NCBI RefSeq assembly: GCF_014207745.1 | Contig: NZ_JACHJB010000002.1 | Location: forward strand, 2,294,001 to 2,358,000 | Direction: 5' to 3' | Source: Nonomuraea muscovyensis | GTDB lineage: Bacteria > Actinomycetota > Actinomycetes > Streptosporangiales > Streptosporangiaceae | DNA length: 64,000 nt | Part shown: piece after piece, positions 8,254 through 16,629 of the stretch | Position numbering within the stretch: position 1 is the stretch's first letter | Layout: each line of letters starts with the position of its first letter | Position numbers and translations under genes: made by a program | The notes under the pieces: model-generated | The model's database searches: none | Seen by the model: the letters and a program-made list of their open reading frames with translations, nothing else | Told to the model about the DNA's origin: nothing

Positions 8254-10103
8254 GCGGCCGCCGGCCCGCGACGACGCCGACGTCCCGGGTCCTGGCGGGA
8301 TGCGCGGCGCGGGCCGCCGGCATGGTGTGGCGGTCGGCTCCGGTCCACGTGCTCGGATACCTGGCCGTCACGCTCGTGGGCGCCGCCGCCCCGGTGGCCG
8401 TGGCCTGGTTGACGAAGGGCGTGCTGGACGGCCTGGCGAACCGCCAGACCACCGTGCTGCTCGGCCTCGCGGTGACGATCGCCGTGGTGACGACGGCCGC
8501 CGCAGCGGCGACGCAAGCCGCACAGTACCTGCGTGCCGAGGTGGACCGGCGGACGGCGGTACACGCCAAGGACGAGCTGTTCGCGGCGGTGACCCGCTTC
8601 ACGGGACTGGCCCGGTTCGAGAGCCCCGCCTTCCTCGACCGGATGCGCCTGGCCCAGCAGAGCGCGGCCAACCCGGGCAGGCTGGTGGACACCGCGACCT
8701 CCGCGGCACGCAGCGCGGTGACCGTCGCCGGGTTCGTCGGCTCCCTGGTGTTGATCAATCCCACGTTCACCGTCCTGGTGCTTCTGTCGGCCGTGCCGGC
8801 GCTGCTCATCGAGCTGCGGCTGTCGCGGCAGCGGGTCGCGATGCTGTGGCGGATAGGGCCGGCCGAGCGCCGGGAGCTCTTCTTCGCGCACCTGATGTCG
8901 ACCGCGGACGCCGCCAAGGAGATCCGCCTGTTCGACCTCGGCGCCTTCCTGCGCCTTCGCATGCTGACCGAGCTGCGGGCGGCCAACGCCGCGCGCCGCC
9001 GGGTGGACAGGCGGGAGTTCTTCGTGCAGGCGAGCCTGTCGGGCGCGTCGGTGAGCGTGGCCGGTGCGGGACTGGTCTGGACGATCCTCGCGGCGGGCCG
9101 CGGGCAGCTCAGCGTGGGCGACGTGTCGATGTTCGTGGCGGCCGTCGCCGGGGTGCAGGCCGCGCTGAACGTCATGGTGTCGGCCGGCGTGATGGCCTAC
9201 GAACAGCTGCTGACCTTCCACCATCACGTCACGATCGTGACCTCCGGCCCCGACCTGCCGGCACCACGCCACCACGGGTCGCTCCCCGAACTACGCCGGG
9301 GCATCGAGCTGCGTGACGTCTGGTTCCGGTACAGCGACGCTCATCCATGGGTCCTGCGCGGCGTCGACCTGTTCATCCCGCACGGCCGCACGGTCGCGCT
9401 CGTCGGCCGCAACGGCGGCGGCAAGAGCACGCTGGTGAAGTTGCTGTGCCGGTTCTACGACCCGACACGCGGATCGATCCTGTGGGACGGCGTGGACATC
9501 CGCGACGTGGCGCCGGAGACGCTGCGCGCCCGGGTCGGCGCGGCCTTCCAGGACTTCGTGGCGTACGAGCTGACAGCGTCCGAGAACATCGCGGTGGGCG
9601 ACCTGGTCGCTGCCGAGGATCAGGCGCGGGTCGAGCGCGCGGCCCAGGAGTCCGGCGTCCACGACACCATCGCGGCCTTACCGCACGGCTATCGCACGCT
9701 CCTGAGCCGCGAGTTCGCCCCGGACCCGGAAGGCGAGGAGGCGGACGGCGTGCTGCTTTCGGGAGGGCAGTGGCAGCGGGTCGCGCTCGCGAGGGCGTTC
9801 CTGCGCCGCGACCGGGACCTGATGATCCTGGACGAGCCCAGCGCCGGCCTGGATCCCGAGGCCGAGTACGAGGTGCACAGTCAGCTCGCGACGCTGCGGT
9901 CGGGGCGTACCAGCGTGGTGATCTCCCATCGCCTCGGCGCGGTACGCGACGCCGATCAGATCGTGGTCCTGGCCGACGGCGTCGTCGCCGAGCAGGGCAC
10001 GCACGCCGAGCTGCTCGCGGACGGCGGCACCTACGCGCAGCTGTTCACCCGGCAGGCCACCGGCTATCGCGACGAAGTCCACTCGACGGGGGTGTCTCGG
10101 TGA
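8250..10103 (+). CDS. ABC exporter, fused membrane and ATPase domains
   Basis: 617 residues. An N-terminal membrane domain of about six helices (to about 320) is followed by the nucleotide-binding domain. That has Walker A GRNGGGKST near residue 386, Q-loop (AAFQDF), signature LLSGGQWQRV near 503, Walker B LMILDEPSAGLD and an H-loop (VISHRL). It is a half-transporter expected to act as a homodimer. There is no N-terminal C39 peptidase domain, so leader removal would need another enzyme, consistent with the S26 peptidase that follows. GTG 8250 overlaps the preceding stop, and its own stop overlaps the next GTG. Inferred cargo: the upstream peptide. Confidence 0.88.
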   Translation: MSGRRPATTPTSRVLAGCAARAAGMVWRSAPVHVLGYLAVTLVGAAAPVAVAWLTKGVLDGLANRQTTVLLGLAVTIAVVTTAAAAATQAAQYLRAEVDRRTAVHAKDELFAAVTRFTGLARFESPAFLDRMRLAQQSAANPGRLVDTATSAARSAVTVAGFVGSLVLINPTFTVLVLLSAVPALLIELRLSRQRVAMLWRIGPAERRELFFAHLMSTADAAKEIRLFDLGAFLRLRMLTELRAANAARRRVDRREFFVQASLSGASVSVAGAGLVWTILAAGRGQLSVGDVSMFVAAVAGVQAALNVMVSAGVMAYEQLLTFHHHVTIVTSGPDLPAPRHHGSLPELRRGIELRDVWFRYSDAHPWVLRGVDLFIPHGRTVALVGRNGGGKSTLVKLLCRFYDPTRGSILWDGVDIRDVAPETLRARVGAAFQDFVAYELTASENIAVGDLVAAEDQARVERAAQESGVHDTIAALPHGYRTLLSREFAPDPEGEEADGVLLSGGQWQRVALARAFLRRDRDLMILDEPSAGLDPEAEYEVHSQLATLRSGRTSVVISHRLGAVRDADQIVVLADGVVAEQGTHAELLADGGTYAQLFTRQATGYRDEVHSTGVSR

Positions 10104-10537
10104 TCGGCGCGATCGCGGCGCTCGCCGGTGCCACCGGCGTGCTCGCCGTCGTCTGGCTGCGCCGGCGCTATGTGGTGGTGACTGTTCGCGGGGACAGCAT
10201 GCTGCCGACGTATCGGCCGGGCGAGCGCCTGGTCGTCCAGCGGACACCACCCCGTTCGCTGCGCGCCGGGCAGGTCGTGGTGCTCGCCGAAGCGGGCCAC
10301 CCACCGCCGGGCGGTCGCCTGAGCCCGCGCTGGATCATCAAGCGGGTCGCGGCCGTACCGGGTGACCCGATCCCGCGGGACACCGTGCCCGCCCTGCGGG
10401 GCGAGCCGGGTACCCGCGTTCCCACCGGCCGCCTGGTGGTGCTGGGGGACAACCCGGACCGCTCGTATGACTCCCGCCAGTCCGGCTATCTGACGACGGA
10501 CCGCTTGCTCGGCGTGGTGCAGCGCAAGGTGGGGTAG
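10100..10537 (+). CDS. S26-family (type I) signal peptidase
   Basis: 145 residues. A single N-terminal membrane anchor leads to the catalytic serine in RGDSMLPTY (Ser33) and the catalytic lysine in IIKRVAAVPGD (Lys81). The conserved C-terminal box GDNPDRSYDSR follows. Family enzymes cut after AxA on the outer face of the membrane. It is shorter than housekeeping signal peptidases (over 200 residues). It is the last gene of the peptide-thioredoxin-ABC operon, joined by a GTGA overlap, so a dedicated leader peptidase is the natural reading. The AxA in the peptide leader fits. Confidence 0.88.
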   Translation: MIGAIAALAGATGVLAVVWLRRRYVVVTVRGDSMLPTYRPGERLVVQRTPPRSLRAGQVVVLAEAGHPPPGGRLSPRWIIKRVAAVPGDPIPRDTVPALRGEPGTRVPTGRLVVLGDNPDRSYDSRQSGYLTTDRLLGVVQRKVG

Positions 10538-10643
10538 TGCCTCCGCATCGCCGGACATGCGCCCGGCCGACCGGCGCGGGGATCAGCTTGGGGTGCGGAT
10601 CGCACCGGGCCGGCCTCGAACACCACGGGCCGGCCCGGAACAC

Positions 10644-10682
10644 CGCGAGCCGGTGACCGCACTCGGCGGTCACCGGCTCGCG
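10644..10682. terminator. Bidirectional hairpin terminator
   Basis: A perfect 17-bp stem (CGCGAGCCGGTGACCGC / GCGGTCACCGGCTCGCG) with a 5-base loop ACTCG. It lies between the convergent peptidase gene and the cold shock gene. There is no U-tract, as is usual in actinomycetes. Confidence 0.75.
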
Positions 10683-10697
10683 CACGCGTCCTGGGCG

Positions 10698-10901
10698 TCA
10701 GACGGGAACGATGTTCTCCGCCTGCGGGCCCTTCTGGCCCTGCGTGATGTCGAAGCTCACCTTCTGGCCCTCGTGCAGCTCGCGGAAGCCGCGGGCGGCG
10801 ATGTTGGAGTAGTGCGCGAACACGTCCTCGCCGCCGCCGTCCTGCTCGATGAAGCCGAAGCCCTTTTCGGAGTTGAACCACTTCACGGTGCCGGTCGCCA
10901 T
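10698..10901 (-). CDS. Cold shock protein (CspA family)
   Basis: 67 residues, one complete cold-shock domain. RNP1-like KGFGFI and RNP2-like DVFAHY are both intact, and the start MATGTVKWFN is diagnostic. These proteins bind single-stranded RNA/DNA and relieve mRNA structure. It is a monocistronic gene with a hairpin in its untranslated leader (10929-10953) and a strong terminator after it. Confidence 0.95.
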   Translation of the reverse strand: MATGTVKWFNSEKGFGFIEQDGGGEDVFAHYSNIAARGFRELHEGQKVSFDITQGQKGPQAENIVPV

Positions 10902-10928
10902 GTCGTTCTCCCTTTACAGGCGCAGATC

Positions 10929-10953
10929 CGGGATCCGCACCTCACGGATCCCG
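10929..10953 (-). promoter_or_regulatory. Hairpin in the 5' leader of the cold shock gene
   Basis: Nine-bp stem CGGGATCCG / CGGATCCCG with a 7-base loop, 28 to 52 bases upstream of the csp start codon. Structured leaders are common for csp mRNAs; a thermosensing role is inference only. Confidence 0.35.
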
Positions 10954-10988
10954 CGTCGCCGCCTTGGCCCATCCGGACATGACCGGTC

Positions 10989-11031
10989 AAAAACAAAAGT
11001 GCGCCCGAGGGTTACATCCCGTCAGGCGCAC
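10989..11031 (-). terminator. Intrinsic terminator with T-tract after the sigma-factor gene
   Basis: On the minus strand GTGCGCC pairs with GGCGCAC around an inner CGGG/CCC stem, and this is followed at once by ACTTTTGTTTTT. A U-rich tail is unusual at this base composition. It lies about 40 bases after the stop of the fused sigma-factor gene. Confidence 0.7.
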
Positions 11032-11070
11032 ACGAGTTCATGGGTACCAAACTGCAACGCCGCCACGTTA

Positions 11071-13302
11071 TCACAACACCCGGAATGAGCTGTCGCTGCG
11101 AAACACTGCCAGGTCCTGGCCTTTCGCGTCGTCGAGGTACAGCCGTCCGGCGCGGTGGCGGACGAAGCGGCCGGGGTAGTTGACCGACTCCAGCCGCACC
11201 GAGCCGGTGGCGGCACCCGGCCGGGCCCGGAAGGTGGCGTCGCGCTCGAACAGCGCGCTGCCGTCGTCGGCCTCGAACCGGATCACGAAGTCCCGGTGCC
11301 GCAGGTGGCGCCCGTCGGGGGTGACGAACGAGTAGCCGCCGGAACCGGCCAGGCCGGGCACGATCCGCAGGGTGAGCGCCCGCGTCCCGAGTGCGCCCAC
11401 GCCGCCCGACACCGTGACGGCCGTGCCCTCGCGGTTGACCGGGCGCAGGACGCGCGACACTCCCGTCCGCAGCGCCGCACCCGGGCCGGCGGGCGCTGCC
11501 GTGGTGGTCGTCGTGGCCGGGACGGTCGCGCGGACGCGGCTGTGCTGCGGGACCCGGGCCGGGTCGGCGGGGGTGGCGCGGGTGACGTACTGCGGGACGG
11601 GGGCTCGGTCGTCGCCGGTGTCGCGGGTGAGGCCGTAGCGCAGGACGCCCTTGCGGGGGTCGGGGCGGGTGGAGATGTCCCGCCAGACCTCCGTCCACGT
11701 CCGGGGGGCGACGGTCAGGTCGAGGTCGGCGCCCCTCTCGTTGTTGTGCAGGGTTACCTGGCCGTCGAGGTAGTAGAACTCGTTCTGCCACATCTGCTGG
11801 TGACCCGGGGGCAGTCGCACGAAGCCGGTGTCCGGGGAGCCCATCCAGGTGACCCCCGGGGCCGACTCGTCGTCCAGCCGCCGGCCGCCGCCCGAGGCGA
11901 CGTGGAAGAGCCTGCCCTTCAGCCCGGTCCAGGTGGCGGGCGCGAAGGCGCCGACCCGGTTGCGGTAGAGGATGCCCCAGCGGACCTCGACGTAGCCCCG
12001 GCCGGAGATGGTCGTGTGGTCGCCGCGGTGGGTGATGCTGGGGGCCCCGCCGTACCTGGAGTGGCCGTGCACGCCGGTGATCGCGAGGGTGCCGACGGGG
12101 CGTCTCGGCAGCGGGCCGGGGCGGCGGCCGGGGGGCGGCGCCTGGTCGGCCGTGTCGACGGTCACGCCGTACACACCGGCCGGTCGCCCGGTCCGCGCGG
12201 GCACGGGATCCTGTGTCGTCGGCGCCGTCTCCGAGGGGCGGATCGGTGACGGCGTACGGGCGGGGGCCGCGGAGACGGTGGCGGCCGGGGCGGCCCGCGG
12301 CGGCGGAGGTTCGGCTTCGAAGGTCCGCACGGCGACCGCGCCGCCGGCGACGAGCGAGGTGCTGACGGCGGCCACCAGCAGGGGCTTGGCGGCCAGGGAC
12401 GAGCCCGCCGCGCCGGCCGCCGCCTTGCCCTTGGCCAGCAGGCCGCCCTGGGTGAGCAGGCCGCCCTGGGCCTGCAGACCGCCCTGGACCACCGGGACGG
12501 CGGCGGCCTCCATCAGCCCGGCGCTCAGCCCCGCGGTGAGCCCGGCGGGGACGGCGACCAGGCCGAGACCGGCGAGCAGCCGCTCGGCGGGCACCAGGTC
12601 GGCCGCGTGGCCGGAGCAGGCGGGGCACTCGCGCACGTGCCGCGACAGGCGCTTGCGCCACAGCGGGGACGGCCGCCCGTCCCAGGAGGCGGCCGGGCCG
12701 TGCAGCTCGGCGCAGCGGGGGCGGGCCGCCAGGGCGCGCACCACCGCGCGGGCGGTCTCCAGCCGCTGCCTGACGCGGCGCACCCGGACGGCGGCGTGGC
12801 TCTCCGGCAGGCCGAGCCCAGCGGCGAGCTCGGCACGGCCCAGACGCCCCGCGACCTCCAGCCACCACAGCGACAGCGCCTCGCGGTCGTCGGCGTCGAG
12901 CCAGCGGGCGGCCTCGGCGGTCTCGCGCCGCTGTCCCGACAGGCCGAGCCGGGTGACGGTGAGCGCGGCGAAGTCGGCGGAGGCGTCGGCCAGGCCGTGC
13001 GCCTCGTCGAGGGCGGCGAGCGTGTCGGCGCCGGCCCGCCGCCACTCGCGCACCTGGTTCATCGCGATGGCGACCACCCAGGACCGGAAGCTCTCCGGGT
13101 CGCGTAGCCCGGACACGCCGGTCACCACCCTGGACATGGTCTCCTGGACGACGTCGTCCACGTCCGGATGACCGTTCATGGCGCGGCCGGCGATGTTGTA
13201 GACGAGCGGCAGGTACGCCGTGACCAGCTCGTCGACGGCGCGGCGATCGCCGGCCCGCGCCGCGAGCACCGTCTCCACCTCGTACGTCGGCCGCGCGTAC
13301 AT
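11071..13302 (-). CDS. ECF-type sigma factor fused to zinc finger, membrane helix and AbfB-like sugar-binding domain
   Basis: 743 residues from ATG 13302 (GTG 13305 is also possible). Residues about 10-90 are sigma region 2 (DVDDVVQETMSRV, SFRSWVVAIAMNQVREW); 130-190 region 4-like. A His223-x3-Cys227-x2-Cys230 cluster follows, as in ZAS anti-sigma domains, then Ala/Gly repeats (GGLLTQGGLLAKG), one membrane segment (about 305-326) and a Pro-rich linker. The last 140 or so residues resemble the AbfB arabinose-binding domain (SVRLESVNYPGRFVRH near the end). The middle (about 385-560) is unassigned beta-rich sequence. Inferred: a membrane-tethered sigma factor whose outer domain senses a carbohydrate and whose zinc finger acts as a built-in anti-sigma. 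No separate anti-sigma gene is adjacent. Confidence 0.82.
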   Translation of the reverse strand: MYARPTYEVETVLAARAGDRRAVDELVTAYLPLVYNIAGRAMNGHPDVDDVVQETMSRVVTGVSGLRDPESFRSWVVAIAMNQVREWRRAGADTLAALDEAHGLADASADFAALTVTRLGLSGQRRETAEAARWLDADDREALSLWWLEVAGRLGRAELAAGLGLPESHAAVRVRRVRQRLETARAVVRALAARPRCAELHGPAASWDGRPSPLWRKRLSRHVRECPACSGHAADLVPAERLLAGLGLVAVPAGLTAGLSAGLMEAAAVPVVQGGLQAQGGLLTQGGLLAKGKAAAGAAGSSLAAKPLLVAAVSTSLVAGGAVAVRTFEAEPPPPRAAPAATVSAAPARTPSPIRPSETAPTTQDPVPARTGRPAGVYGVTVDTADQAPPPGRRPGPLPRRPVGTLAITGVHGHSRYGGAPSITHRGDHTTISGRGYVEVRWGILYRNRVGAFAPATWTGLKGRLFHVASGGGRRLDDESAPGVTWMGSPDTGFVRLPPGHQQMWQNEFYYLDGQVTLHNNERGADLDLTVAPRTWTEVWRDISTRPDPRKGVLRYGLTRDTGDDRAPVPQYVTRATPADPARVPQHSRVRATVPATTTTTAAPAGPGAALRTGVSRVLRPVNREGTAVTVSGGVGALGTRALTLRIVPGLAGSGGYSFVTPDGRHLRHRDFVIRFEADDGSALFERDATFRARPGAATGSVRLESVNYPGRFVRHRAGRLYLDDAKGQDLAVFRSDSSFRVL

Positions 13303-13305
13303 CAC

Positions 13306-13925
13306 TCACCCCGATCCGGACACCTCAGTCACTCCGGTCAGGAGACGGGAGCACCGGCACGTGGATAACACAAAACACCAAGATTCCCGTTTGTCGCACA
13401 GCCGGCCGCAAACCGTTCGCGGTCGAGGGCCGGCGGGCGGCATGCGGCTGGACCACGCCGCCCTGGGCGTCCGCGGGCCGGACCTGCTCTCCGCTGCCCG
13501 CTCCGGATGCCCGCCGCTTCCTGACCTGGCGCGACCGCGACACGCCTCGAAGGGCCCCGTCACCTGGGGCAAGACGGGCCGTAACGTGAACGCTCTGTTT
13601 CCGAGACGTTATCCCGGGGCGTTGACAGGGAAATTGTTAGCGATAACACTCGGGCCCTAGGCAAGAAGTCCTCAACCGGGCGATGGGTCTGGGGCGGAGG
13701 TGTCAGGGCATGCCACCCAGTCGCTTAACATTCCGCAAGCCCGCCTCCGGCCCGTGTGAGAGCACGTACCAGAGGACGCGTCTTGCCTGATCACAGGGCG
13801 GTTCCCCCGACGCCCGGCGGGCCGACGCCCCCCGGAGCGGCGCCGTCGCTGTGGCAGCGCCGCGCGGCATCCACCGCGACGGCACGGATCGCGTACGCAC
13901 GTGTCACCCCACAAGGAGACAGTTC
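13306..13925 (+). promoter_or_regulatory. 620-bp intergenic region with sugar-operon promoter
   Basis: No convincing gene. It holds upstream sequence of the minus-strand sigma gene and the control region of the chvE operon. TTGACA at 13622-13627 is a good -35 element, with a plausible -10 (TAACAC, 13644-13649) overlapping the operator at 13635-13648. If used, the mRNA leader would be about 270 bases. The rest shows no tRNA or riboswitch-like structure that I can recognise. Confidence 0.5.
13635..13648 (+). promoter_or_regulatory. LacI-type operator TGTTAGCGATAACA
   Basis: Inverted repeat TGTTA-GCGA-TAACA, placed over the likely -10 region of the chvE operon. It closely resembles operators of LacI-family pentose regulators (TGTTAGCGCTAACA type). 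No such regulator is adjacent; the LacI gene in this window (53190) sits in a different operon. Confidence 0.65.
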
Positions 13926-15053
13926 ATGAGATTCGGACGGATCGCGACGGTCCTCACAGGTCTCGCACTCACCGCCACCGTCGCGGCGTGCGGATCGAGT
14001 GAGAAGACGATCGACAAGGAAGCCACCTCCGGCGACACCAGCGGCGCACTGGTGGGCGTGACCATGCCGACGCGGTCCTCGGAGCGCTGGATCAGCGACG
14101 GCGAGAACCTCAAGTCCGGCCTGGAGAAGCTGGGCTACCAGGTCGACCTGCAGTACGCCGAGAACGACATCCCCACGCAGGTCAACCAGATCGAGAACCA
14201 GATCACCAAGGGCGCCAAGCTCCTGATCGTCGCCTCCATCGACGGCACCGCCATCACCACCCAGCTCCAGCAGGCCGCCGACAACAAGATCCCGGTGATC
14301 TCCTACGACCGGCTGATCCGCAACAGCCCGAACGTCGACTACTACGCCACCTTCGACAACTTCAAGGTCGGCGTCCAGCAGGCGACCTCGCTGCTGGTGG
14401 GGCTCAAGGTGCTCAACGCCGACGGCTCCGAGGGCAGCGCCAAGGGCCCGTTCAACATCGAGCTGTTCGCCGGTTCGCCCGACGACAACAACGCGACGTT
14501 CTTCTTCAACGGCGCGATGTCCGTGCTGAAGCCGCACATCGACAAGGGCGTGGTCAAGGTCAAGAGCGGCCAGACCGACTTCAAGACCGTCGCCATCCTG
14601 CGCTGGGACCCGGCCACCGCGCAGAAGCGCATGGAGGACATCCTCACCAAGACCTACACCGGCGACGCCAAGGTGGACGGCGTGCTGTCGCCGTACGACG
14701 GCCTGTCGATCGGCATCCTGTCGGCGCTCAAGAGCAACGGCTACGGCACCTCCGAGCAGCCGTACCCCATCGTGACCGGCCAGGACGCCGAGCTGGCCTC
14801 GGTCAAGTCGATCATCGCCGGTGAGCAGTACTCGACCATCTTCAAGGACACCCGCGAGCTGGCGAAGGTCACCGTCACCATGTCCGACAGCGTGCTCAAG
14901 GGCAACAAGCCCGAGGTCAACAACACCAAGGACTACGACAACGGCAACAAGGTCGTGCCCTCCTACCTCCTCGACCCGATGATCGTCGACAAGACCAACT
15001 ACCAGAAGGCACTCGTCGACACGGGCTACTACACGGCCTCCGAGCTCGGCTGA
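13926..15053 (+). CDS. chvE: Multiple-monosaccharide ABC transporter substrate-binding lipoprotein (ChvE)
   Basis: 375 residues. A lipoprotein signal peptide with lipobox near Cys20 (VAACGSS) is followed by a periplasmic-binding-protein type I fold. Signature stretches are VGVTMPTRSSERWISDG near the mature start, then ITKGAKLLIVASIDG and VISYDRLIRN. This family binds arabinose, xylose, galactose or glucose for the MmsA/MmsB importer. ATG 13926 follows AAGGAGA; the open frame continues upstream without signal. It is the first gene of an operon with mmsA and mmsB, under a LacI-type operator. Confidence 0.92.
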   Translation: MRFGRIATVLTGLALTATVAACGSSEKTIDKEATSGDTSGALVGVTMPTRSSERWISDGENLKSGLEKLGYQVDLQYAENDIPTQVNQIENQITKGAKLLIVASIDGTAITTQLQQAADNKIPVISYDRLIRNSPNVDYYATFDNFKVGVQQATSLLVGLKVLNADGSEGSAKGPFNIELFAGSPDDNNATFFFNGAMSVLKPHIDKGVVKVKSGQTDFKTVAILRWDPATAQKRMEDILTKTYTGDAKVDGVLSPYDGLSIGILSALKSNGYGTSEQPYPIVTGQDAELASVKSIIAGEQYSTIFKDTRELAKVTVTMSDSVLKGNKPEVNNTKDYDNGNKVVPSYLLDPMIVDKTNYQKALVDTGYYTASELG

Positions 15054-15091
15054 GCCGTCACCGGAGGAGGAGTACGGGAGGAAGAGTGGAG

Positions 15092-16624
15092 ATGACGGAT
15101 TCCATCCTGCACATGCGGGGGATCACCAAGACCTTCCCCGGGGTGCGCGCGCTCCAGGAGGTGAGCCTCTCCGTCCGCCGTGGCGAGATCCACGCCATCT
15201 GCGGTGAGAACGGCGCCGGCAAGTCGACCCTGATGAAGGTGCTGTCGGGGGTCTACCCGCACGGCTCCTACGAGGGGGAGATCGAGTTCGACGGCGAGCT
15301 GTGCCGGTTCGGCGGGATCAAGGACAGCGAGGACGCCGGGATCGTCATCATCCACCAGGAGCTCGCGCTGTGCCCGCAGCTGTCCATCGCCGAGAACATC
15401 TTCCTCGGCAACGAGCAGGCCGAGCGCGGGCTCGTCGACTGGAACCGCACCAACCACCAGGCCGCCCTGCTGCTCCAGCGGGTCGGCCTGGCGGAGAGCC
15501 CCGTCACCCAGATCGCCGACATCGGCGTCGGCAAGCAGCAGCTCGTGGAGATCGCCAAGGCGCTGTCGAAGAAGGTCAAGCTGCTGATCCTGGACGAGCC
15601 GACCGCGGCGCTGAACGACCAGGACTCGGCCCACCTGCTCGACCTGCTCCGCGGCCTGCGCGACGAGGGCATCACCTGCGTGATCATCTCGCACAAGCTG
15701 AACGAGATCATCGCCATCTCCGACTCCATCACGATCCTGCGCGACGGCCGCACGATCGAGACGATGGAGATGGCGGGCGGCGCGGTCACGGAGGACCGGA
15801 TCATCTCCGGCATGGTGGGCCGCGACCTCGACAACCGCTTCCCGCCGCACGAGTCGCGCGTCGGGGAGGAGGTGCTGCGGATCGAGGACTGGACGGTCCA
15901 CAGCCCCTCCCAGCCCGACCGGCGCGTCGTCTCGGGTGCCGGCCTCACCCTCCGCAGAGGCGAGATCGTCGGGCTGGCGGGGCTGATGGGTGCCGGGCGG
16001 ACGGAGCTCGCGATGAGCGTCTTCGGCCGCACGTACGGCGTCGGCATCTCCGGCCGGATCTACAAGGACGGCCGCGAGGTGGAGATCCGCAACGTCCAGG
16101 ACGCCATCCGGCTCGGCATCGCCTACGCCACCGAGGACCGCAAGCGGTACGGCCTCAACCTGATCGAGGACATCAAGCGGAACATCTCGGCGGTCGGCCT
16201 GGGCAGCCGGCTGAGCCGGCGCGGCTGGGTGAACGAGAACGAGGAGTATCGGGTCGCCGAGGGTTTCCGCCGCAGCATGAACATCAAGGCGCCGAGCGTG
16301 CAGAGCGTCGTGGGGAAGCTGAGCGGCGGCAACCAGCAGAAGGTCGTGCTGTCGAAGTGGATCTATGCCGACCCCGACGTCCTCATCCTGGACGAGCCGA
16401 CCCGCGGCATCGACGTGGGCGCCAAGTACGAGATCTACACGATCATCAACCAGCTGGCCGACGAGGGCAAGGCGGTGCTGGTCATCTCGTCAGAGCTGCC
16501 GGAGCTGCTCGGCCTGTGCGACCGCATCTACACGCTCTCCCAGGGACGCGTCACCGGCGAGCTGCCGCGCGATGAGGCGACCCAGGAACGGCTGATGTAC
16601 CACATGACCATGGGACAGGAGTAG
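15092..16624 (+). CDS. mmsA: Monosaccharide ABC transporter ATP-binding protein with two NBDs (MmsA)
   Basis: 510 residues, duplicated ATPase. NBD1 has Walker A GENGAGKST, signature VGKQQLVEIAKAL and Walker B LLILDEPTAAL. NBD2 has a degenerate Walker A region (GLMGAGRTEL), signature LSGGNQQKVVLSKW and Walker B LILDEPTRGIDVGA. This layout is standard for CUT2 sugar importers. ATG 15092 is 9 bases from GGGAGG (15077-15082); GTG 15086 would sit only 3 bases from it. Confidence 0.93.
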   Translation: MTDSILHMRGITKTFPGVRALQEVSLSVRRGEIHAICGENGAGKSTLMKVLSGVYPHGSYEGEIEFDGELCRFGGIKDSEDAGIVIIHQELALCPQLSIAENIFLGNEQAERGLVDWNRTNHQAALLLQRVGLAESPVTQIADIGVGKQQLVEIAKALSKKVKLLILDEPTAALNDQDSAHLLDLLRGLRDEGITCVIISHKLNEIIAISDSITILRDGRTIETMEMAGGAVTEDRIISGMVGRDLDNRFPPHESRVGEEVLRIEDWTVHSPSQPDRRVVSGAGLTLRRGEIVGLAGLMGAGRTELAMSVFGRTYGVGISGRIYKDGREVEIRNVQDAIRLGIAYATEDRKRYGLNLIEDIKRNISAVGLGSRLSRRGWVNENEEYRVAEGFRRSMNIKAPSVQSVVGKLSGGNQQKVVLSKWIYADPDVLILDEPTRGIDVGAKYEIYTIINQLADEGKAVLVISSELPELLGLCDRIYTLSQGRVTGELPRDEATQERLMYHMTMGQE

Positions 16625-16629
16625 CTCGC

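Noticed and set aside
7417..10537. Lanthipeptide or lasso peptide cluster
   Set aside because: No LanB/LanC/LanM, asparagine-synthetase-like or transglutaminase-like gene exists here, and the core is Cys-rich but poor in Ser/Thr pairs typical of lanthipeptides.
13306..13925. Small genes in the gap before chvE
   Set aside because: The open frames there have no ribosome-binding sites, no recognisable sequence and overlap the promoter and operator.
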